A stretch of 9,763 nucleotides of DNA, taken from contig URBS01000082.1 in NCBI GenBank assembly GCA_900546085.1, positions 1-9,763 of the forward strand, given 5' to 3'. Position numbers and translations under genes: made by a program. Below the pieces are notes generated by a model. It did not search any database and was not told where the DNA came from. It saw only the letters and a list, made by a program, of their open reading frames with translations. Within the stretch, counting starts at the first letter, position 1; each line of letters begins with the position of its first letter. This document shows positions 5,960 through 9,763 of the stretch, piece after piece. This DNA comes from an uncultured Collinsella sp. Lineage in GTDB: Bacteria > Actinomycetota > Coriobacteriia > Coriobacteriales > Coriobacteriaceae.

Positions 5960-7465
5960 GTGGCGCACGAGCAGCACACCTACATCTGCATCGACCTCAA
6001 GACGTTTTATGCCAGCGTCGAGTGCGTCGATCGTGGGCTCGATCCGCTCACCACCAACCTGGTCGTTGCCGACGAATCGCGCGGACGCACGACCATCTGC
6101 CTCGCCATCACACAGGCCATGAAAGACCTCGGGATACACAACCGCTGCCGTCTGTTCGAAATTCCCGACGGCATCGACTGCATCAAGGCCGTACCGCGCA
6201 TGCAGCACTACATGGAAGTGTCGGCGCAAATCTACGGCATCTATCTGGAATACGTAAGTCCGCAAGATGTGCACGTCTACTCCATCGATGAGTGCTTTAT
6301 CGACGTGACGCCCTATCTGGACCTCTATCACACCGATGCGGAAGGGTTCGCCTGCACGCTGCGCGACGAGGTCTTGGGACGCACGGGCATCACGGCAACG
6401 GTCGGGATCGGCCCCAACCTATTTCAGGCCAAGGTGGCGCTCGACATCACCGCCAAGCACGTAGCCAGCCGCATTGGCGTACTCGACGACGAAACCTTTC
6501 GCAAAGAGATCTGGCCCCACCGCCCCATCACCGATATCTGGGGCATCGGCCCCGGCGTGGCAGCCCGCCTCGAAAAATACGGCGTCTATGATCTGATGGG
6601 CGTCGCGGCGCTCGACGAAAACCTGCTCTACGACGAGCTCGGCGTCAATGCCGAATATCTCATCGACCACGCCTTTGGGCGCGAGCCGACAACCATCGCC
6701 GATATCCAAGCCTATCGCCCGCAAGCAACTTCAACTACCACAGGACAGGTGCTCTCGAAGGGTTATGCCTACGAGCAGGCCTACACCGTCTTGCGCGAGA
6801 TGGTCGATGCCGCCGTGCTGGACTTGGTCGATAAGCACGTGGTCTGCGACAGCATCTCGCTCTTTGTGGGCTACGCGAGCGAGCGCGCCGACATACGCCG
6901 TCTCGACGCCAGCGGCACAGCGCAGTATATAGACGGCTGCGGGCACCTGCGCTCAAGCACGTCGAGCATCGAACCCGCCGCGACCGCCGGTCCCGAACTC
7001 GCCCCCCGTGCGCCCAAGCCCGTCCAGCACGATGACGAACGGCGGCGCCTGGTGCGCGAGGCGCAGGCAATCGATGGCATCTTTGTAGGAGAACATGGCG
7101 GCAAACCGCGTGGTGGCTATGCCGCGCTCTTCGCGCACTCTAACGCCTCGCGAAAGCTGCCCGAGCGCACCAATTCGTTTAAGAAGATCATGGGTTATTT
7201 CGATGAGCTCTGGGCGCAGACGGTCGACCCCAAACGACCGGTCAAGCGCATCAACCTGGGATTTGGCAATCTGGTGCCCGAAGAATTTGCCACCATCGAT
7301 CTGTTCAGCGATATCGAGGCCGATGAGCGCGAGCGCGACCTGGCGCACGCCGTCCTGGCCGTGAAAGGCAAGTACGGCAAGAACGCGCTCGTCAAGGGAT
7401 TAAGTTTTACCGCCGGCGCCACCGCGCGCGAACGCAACGACCAAGTTGGAGGACACCGTGCCTAA
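5960..7465 (+). CDS. Y-family (UmuC/DinB-like) translesion DNA polymerase, UvrX/YqjW type
   Basis: An error-prone polymerase that copies past damaged bases. The 501-residue product has the Y-family palm signature ICIDLKTFYASVE with metal ligand Asp12 and the aromatic steric gate at Phe16/Tyr17. The second catalytic motif is YSIDECFID (Asp110, Glu111). A helix-hairpin-helix at about 191-206 is seen in DIWGIGPGVAARL. The C-terminal little-finger domain ends in NALVKGLSFTAGATARERNDQVGGHRA-like sequence, which is typical of the UvrX/YqjW branch. Most members of this branch are about 410-430 residues. The excess is a low-complexity, Ala/Pro-rich insertion at about 330-365 inside the little finger. 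The stop overlaps the start of the YolD-like gene by eight bases, so the two are translationally coupled, as is usual for this pair. SOS boxes precede it. Confidence 0.93.
   Translation: MAHEQHTYICIDLKTFYASVECVDRGLDPLTTNLVVADESRGRTTICLAITQAMKDLGIHNRCRLFEIPDGIDCIKAVPRMQHYMEVSAQIYGIYLEYVSPQDVHVYSIDECFIDVTPYLDLYHTDAEGFACTLRDEVLGRTGITATVGIGPNLFQAKVALDITAKHVASRIGVLDDETFRKEIWPHRPITDIWGIGPGVAARLEKYGVYDLMGVAALDENLLYDELGVNAEYLIDHAFGREPTTIADIQAYRPQATSTTTGQVLSKGYAYEQAYTVLREMVDAAVLDLVDKHVVCDSISLFVGYASERADIRRLDASGTAQYIDGCGHLRSSTSSIEPAATAGPELAPRAPKPVQHDDERRRLVREAQAIDGIFVGEHGGKPRGGYAALFAHSNASRKLPERTNSFKKIMGYFDELWAQTVDPKRPVKRINLGFGNLVPEEFATIDLFSDIEADERERDLAHAVLAVKGKYGKNALVKGLSFTAGATARERNDQVGGHRA
7448..7452 (+). 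promoter_or_regulatory. ribosome binding site inside the polymerase gene that fixes the YolD-like start
   Basis: GGAGG lies five bases before the GTG at 7458, within the last codons of the polymerase. It rules out the in-frame TTG at 7446, which would overlap it. Confidence 0.7.
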
Positions 7466-7883
7466 ACCCAAACAACAGCCCGTGCGCCCGCCGACCGCCT
7501 TCGAGCGCCTGGCGGACCCCGAGGGCAGACGCCGCGCCGCCGACCCCAAGCTCACTGCCAACGGTGCCGTGCGCGCCAACCGCGCCGCACAGTTTATGCC
7601 CTTTGCCGCCCTCACGGGATACTACGAGCTCGTTCGCAAACAAGAGGTCACCGTCGAACCAAAATGCGAACTCACGGAAGAAAAAGCCCTCGAGCTTTCT
7701 AAAAAGCTCGAGGGCCTCAAACGTGGCGACCTGGTCCGCGTCACCCATTACGATACGTACGGCTATCGCTCCCGCACCGGCATCCTCGACGAGGTGCTCC
7801 CCGCCTTCAAACTACTCAAGCTCAAAGACATCGCCATCGACTTCGACGACATCCAGGACATTGAGCTACGCGGACGAGCCTAG
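7458..7883 (+). CDS. YolD-like family protein
   Basis: The 141-residue product has the YolD-family core RAAQFMPFAALTGYYELVRKQE at about 42-63 and a C-terminal part that alternates acidic and basic strands (GDLVRVTHYDTYGYRSRTGILDEV). YolD-like proteins are regularly encoded next to UvrX/YqjW polymerases and are proposed to be their UmuD-like partners in SOS mutagenesis; the biochemical role is not established. The first 40 residues are basic and proline-rich, probably disordered. The GTG start overlaps the polymerase stop by eight bases. Codons 77-86 contain a perfect 13-bp inverted repeat that acts as a terminator on the opposite strand. The gene converges with the HMA protein gene, with 26 bases between stops. 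No intrinsic terminator is seen on the plus strand after it. Confidence 0.85.
   Translation: MPKPKQQPVRPPTAFERLADPEGRRRAADPKLTANGAVRANRAAQFMPFAALTGYYELVRKQEVTVEPKCELTEEKALELSKKLEGLKRGDLVRVTHYDTYGYRSRTGILDEVLPAFKLLKLKDIAIDFDDIQDIELRGRA
7681..7715 (-). terminator. minus-strand intrinsic terminator embedded in the yolD-like coding sequence
   Basis: Arms 7703-7715 and 7686-7698 form a perfect 13-bp stem with a 4-base loop. Read on the minus strand the hairpin is followed by TTTTT (7685-7681), the textbook form. It lies about 195 bases downstream of the stop of the convergent HMA gene and is the best terminator available to that transcript. On the plus strand it lacks a T-tract, so it should not stop the polymerase-YolD transcript by itself. 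Confidence 0.65.
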
Positions 7884-7909
7884 GCAAGGATGCGCATCCA
7901 AGGCAAGGC

Positions 7910-8293
7910 CTACAGCGTCATGACGTAGTAGCCCGCATCTCTCACGGCCGTCTCAAGGACACCACGATCAACCGGCTGTTTAGAGCGCACGCGTGCCGTG
8001 TGGTCCGCATACGTCACCGTTGCCCACACGCCATCCAGCGCATTGAGGGCATTGGCTACGTTCTGAGCACAGCCGCCACAGCTCATGCCGCCGATGAGCA
8101 GTTCATCGCTATAGGGATAGTGTGACGCATCGGTATCCACCACAACAACCTTTTTGGCCTTCTTGCCGCTCGCACCATCGCTGCAGCAACTCTTCCCGTG
8201 TGTCGAAGCGGCAATGCGACGCAGTCCAAAAAACATGCCGACGGCAATGACGGCCAGCACGATGAGATTCGCAGGGTTGAGCACGTCGTCCAT
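7910..8293 (-). CDS. small membrane-anchored heavy-metal-associated (HMA) domain protein
   Basis: The 127-residue protein has one N-terminal membrane helix (about 9-25), a short Lys-rich linker with a Cys pair (KSCCSDG, 36-37), and a C-terminal HMA domain (about 63-127) with the metal-binding loop GMSCGGC (Cys72, Cys75). HMA domains with CxxC bind Cu(I), or in some cases other soft metals, and pass them to P-type ATPases. The N-terminal helix plus Cys-rich tail resembles small FeoB-associated proteins, so it may be a membrane-tethered metal chaperone. The ATG at 8293 is chosen because AAGGGGA lies four bases upstream; a TTG 18 bases earlier lacks support. A CsoR-like palindrome lies about 31 bases upstream. 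No P-type ATPase is in the window. Confidence 0.85.
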   Translation of the reverse strand: MDDVLNPANLIVLAVIAVGMFFGLRRIAASTHGKSCCSDGASGKKAKKVVVVDTDASHYPYSDELLIGGMSCGGCAQNVANALNALDGVWATVTYADHTARVRSKQPVDRGVLETAVRDAGYYVMTL

Positions 8294-8323
8294 GCGATCC
8301 CCTTTCTCCAAACTCTTATACCT

Positions 8324-8340
8324 ATACCCCCATGGGGTGT
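8324..8340 (-). promoter_or_regulatory. CsoR-like copper operator
   Basis: ATACCCCCATGGGGTGT contains the palindrome CCCCATGGGG with near-symmetric TA/GT flanks. This is the shape of operators bound by CsoR-type Cu(I)-sensing repressors (TACCCC, short spacer, GGGGTA). It ends 31 bases upstream of the HMA protein start. On the minus strand -10-like hexamers TATAGG (8326-8321) and TATAAG (8319-8314) follow directly, so a bound repressor would block the promoter. The CsoR gene itself is not in the window. Confidence 0.6.
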
Positions 8341-8402
8341 TCCCATCTTACTCCAAACTCGTGTCGGTTCGGTCAATTAGTTTCCCGCTTCAAACTTTTT
8401 AG

Positions 8403-8430
8403 TTGACCAAGGCTTACTTTCGTGTATAAG
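8403..8430 (+). promoter_or_regulatory. promoter of the DUF3793-flavodoxin operon
   Basis: TTGACC at 8403-8408 and TATAAG at 8425-8430 with a 16-base spacer, about 39 bases upstream of the DUF3793 start codon. The match is good in both hexamers. Confidence 0.6.
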
Positions 8431-8449
8431 TTTTCCTAGGCTAACAGTT
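8431..8449 (+). promoter_or_regulatory. partial DtxR/IdeR-like iron box
   Basis: The stretch contains TAGGCTAAC (8437-8445), identical to the centre and right core of the DtxR/IdeR consensus TTAGGTTAGSCTAACCTAA. Over 19 positions it matches at 11, so the outer parts are poor. It lies just after the -10 element, where a repressor could act. A related inverted sequence is at 8402-8417 (10 of 16 positions). Iron control would suit a flavodoxin operon, but the match is partial. Confidence 0.35.
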
Positions 8450-8468
8450 TAGATCCGTAAGGAGCGCC

Positions 8469-9173
8469 GTGACTCGAACCATAGACATCCCAACGTTTCA
8501 GGCAGCAGTCGTGCGCAACTGCTCTCCCACGCTCGCGGGCATCAAGCCGGCATCGCTCTTTACCTATCCAGGCACCTACGCCCACGGGAACGGCTCGACC
8601 ACAACCGAAACCATCGCAGAACGCCGAGCACGCCTGCTCAACGTTATCGCCCAGTGCAATCGCGAGCTTGACCCGCTCGGCATCCACCTGAGTGTTTTGG
8701 TCTGGCGGCCCTGCGGAGCACTCGTGTACGTGTACCGAGCCAAAAGCCTCGCCACCTATTTCGCAGACCCTCGCGCCCAAACAGCGCTCGCCTCGGAAGG
8801 CTACGACACGAGAGACCTTTCGACATGCCTTGTGCATTTGGCATCACGCATCACGCTCGCGAGCAATAACGTCGCGGAATGCGCTTGTAGCCAGACTCGA
8901 TGCGCACTACCCCAGCAAGCTAGCTGCAGCAACGACTGCACCTGCGAGTTTCCGCACGAAATAGGCTACTTCCTTGGATATCCCTACGACGACGTGCACG
9001 AGTTTATCGTCCAGCACGGCGAAAACTACAAGGTCTTTGGGGCCTGGAAGGTCTACGCAAATGTCGAGCAGACGCTTGCGACGTTTGATGCCTACCGTGC
9101 CTGCACCCAATACTTCACTTTTGTCTATCAGCAGGGCTGCAGCCTGGCGCAACTTGCCCAGGCAACCCGATAG
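8469..9173 (+). CDS. DUF3793 family protein with a cysteine-cluster insertion
   Basis: The 234-residue product matches the DUF3793 pattern. The conserved block FPHEIGYFLGYPYDDVHEFI (161-180) is followed by GENYKVFGAWKVYANVEQT and a C-terminal segment with YRACTQ and a GCSLAQL end. The family's function is unknown; it is widespread in gut anaerobes and often encoded next to flavodoxin or Feo iron-transport genes. Directly before FPHEIG there are six cysteines in 22 residues (138, 140, 145, 153, 157, 159), whereas I recall ordinary members having about one Cys there. This could be a metal-binding loop. The GTG start has AAGGAG four bases upstream. A good promoter and a partial DtxR-like site precede it. 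The flavodoxin gene follows 45 bases downstream on the same strand, so the two are probably co-transcribed. No signal peptide or membrane helix is seen. Confidence 0.85.
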   Translation: MTRTIDIPTFQAAVVRNCSPTLAGIKPASLFTYPGTYAHGNGSTTTETIAERRARLLNVIAQCNRELDPLGIHLSVLVWRPCGALVYVYRAKSLATYFADPRAQTALASEGYDTRDLSTCLVHLASRITLASNNVAECACSQTRCALPQQASCSNDCTCEFPHEIGYFLGYPYDDVHEFIVQHGENYKVFGAWKVYANVEQTLATFDAYRACTQYFTFVYQQGCSLAQLAQATR

Positions 9174-9218
9174 AACGTACAAACCGCGGCAAGCGCCGCA
9201 CGACCGAAAGGACAAAAC

Positions 9219-9638
9219 ATGAGTAAGATCGCCGTCGTCTATTGGAGCGGCACGGGCAATACCGAGGCCATGGCCAACTTCGTCGCCGAGGGCGCAACCG
9301 GTGCGGGTGCCGAGACTGAGGTCATCCCCTGCGCCGACTTCTCTGCCGACAAGGCCGCCGAATATGATGCCTTCGCCTTCGGCTGCCCCGCCATGGGCTC
9401 CGAGGAGCTTGAGTATGACGAGTTTCAGCCCATGTGGGACGAGGTCAAGGAGACCCTCGGCGACAAGAAGGTCGTCCTCTTTGGCTCCTATTCGTGGGCC
9501 GAGGGCGAGTGGATGGACAACTGGAAGGCCGACGCCGACGAGGCCGGCATCAACGTCGTGGACTCCGTCATTTGCTACGATGCGCCCGACGATGAGGGCG
9601 AAGCGGCCTGCAAGGCCCTCGGAGCCGAGCTCGCGTAA
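9219..9638 (+). CDS. flavodoxin (short-chain)
   Basis: This is a 139-residue FMN-binding electron carrier. The phosphate-binding loop is WSGTGNTE (9-16) after the first beta strand KIAVVYW. The two isoalloxazine loops are FGCPAMGSEELEYDEF (54-69, beginning like the 50s loop) and FGSYSWAEGEWM (88-99). The length equals that of clostridial-type short-chain flavodoxins. It would carry low-potential electrons in place of ferredoxin, often when iron is scarce. AAAGGAC lies about five bases before the ATG. The 45-base gap to the DUF3793 gene contains no terminator, which supports an operon. Very acidic composition (many Asp and Glu) is normal for the family. A weak imperfect hairpin without a T-tract follows at about 9646-9665. 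Confidence 0.95.
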   Translation: MSKIAVVYWSGTGNTEAMANFVAEGATGAGAETEVIPCADFSADKAAEYDAFAFGCPAMGSEELEYDEFQPMWDEVKETLGDKKVVLFGSYSWAEGEWMDNWKADADEAGINVVDSVICYDAPDDEGEAACKALGAELA

Positions 9639-9645
9639 CGAAACC

Positions 9646-9665
9646 AGGCCTCCAAAAGAGCCTGT
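9646..9665 (+). terminator. weak imperfect hairpin after the flavodoxin gene
   Basis: CAGGCCTC can pair with GAGCCTG around a CAAAA loop with one bulged C, 7 bases after the flavodoxin stop. There is no T-tract, so termination here is doubtful. No better candidate appears before the window ends. Confidence 0.25.
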
Positions 9666-9709
9666 ATCACAGCGTATCCCCATCCCTACAAAAGAGCGGG
9701 GGCTGGATT

Positions 9710-9763
9710 TGAACTGCACCCCAAAACTTGGACGGCTTAAATAAGAACTACGCCGCAAGGGGC
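9710..9763 (+). mobile_element. possible terminus of an IS3-family insertion sequence (runs off right edge)
   Basis: The sequence from TGAACTGCACCCC through AAAACTTGGAC (9710-9733) resembles the inverted-repeat end of many IS3/IS150-group elements, which begin with TG followed by a GCACCCCAAAA-TTGGAC-like stretch. The first open reading frame of such an element would begin beyond the window edge, so the transposase is not visible. The call rests on remembered IS ends and needs the neighbouring sequence. Confidence 0.4.

Noticed and set aside
5765..6331. Open frame on the minus strand across the SOS promoter and polymerase start
   Set aside because: Antisense to the Y-family catalytic motifs and it includes the promoter region; a shadow frame.
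7888..7899. 12-bp palindrome GGATGCGCATCC between the convergent yolD-like and HMA genes
   Set aside because: It has no loop and no T-tract, so it is not a credible terminator. A 12-bp palindrome in GC-rich DNA may be chance.
8907..9758. Long open frame on the minus strand (283 codons)
   Set aside because: It covers the flavodoxin and the end of the DUF3793 gene in antisense and has the composition of a shadow frame.
1..9763. CRISPR array, rRNA or complete tRNA genes
   Set aside because: No regularly spaced repeats, rRNA-like sequence or complete cloverleaf was seen by reading; no software scan was possible.

Overview
The window looks like a piece of a Coriobacteriia chromosome, most likely Collinsella or a close relative. 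This is inferred from the gene content: a DUF3793 protein next to a small flavodoxin, a UvrX/YqjW-type Y-family polymerase with a YolD-like partner, and an E. coli-type glucose-6-phosphate isomerase in GC-rich DNA. No marker gene proves the genus. Coding density is high and most of the window is ordinary housekeeping and accessory sequence.

Left part (1-5198), all genes on the minus strand, read right to left: glucose-6-phosphate isomerase (pgi), a Cof-type HAD phosphatase, a beta-phosphoglucomutase-like HAD hydrolase, a GntR/HutC-type repressor with a UTRA domain, and the 5' end of a YfcC-type membrane carrier that runs off the left edge. Hairpin terminators lie after pgi, after each HAD gene and (less typical) after the GntR gene. 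The genes are therefore separate or partly coupled units rather than one simple operon. The two HAD enzymes and pgi suggest sugar-phosphate turnover. The GntR-like regulator could control itself or the carrier, whose leader holds a 23-bp interrupted palindrome and a tandem repeat.

Middle (5199-7883): a short, degenerate protein related to iron-containing alcohol dehydrogenases is read on the minus strand and is bracketed by copies of a roughly 34-bp repeat. Divergent from it is an SOS-type mutagenesis cassette. A near-consensus promoter with one good and one weaker LexA-like operator drives a Y-family DNA polymerase translationally coupled to a YolD-like protein.

Right part (7884-9763): a small membrane-anchored heavy-metal-associated (HMA) protein is read on the minus strand behind a CsoR-like palindrome. 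Its best terminator lies inside the yolD-like coding sequence. Divergently, a DUF3793 protein with an unusual cysteine cluster and a flavodoxin form a probable two-gene operon behind a good promoter, with a partial DtxR/IdeR-like site. This suggests metal- or iron-responsive expression. The last ~55 bases resemble the terminus of an IS3-family insertion sequence.

I did not find a clearly new multi-gene system. The most notable items are the double-function terminator inside the yolD-like gene, the repeat-flanked dehydrogenase remnant, the SOS operator pair and the cysteine-rich insertion in the DUF3793 protein.
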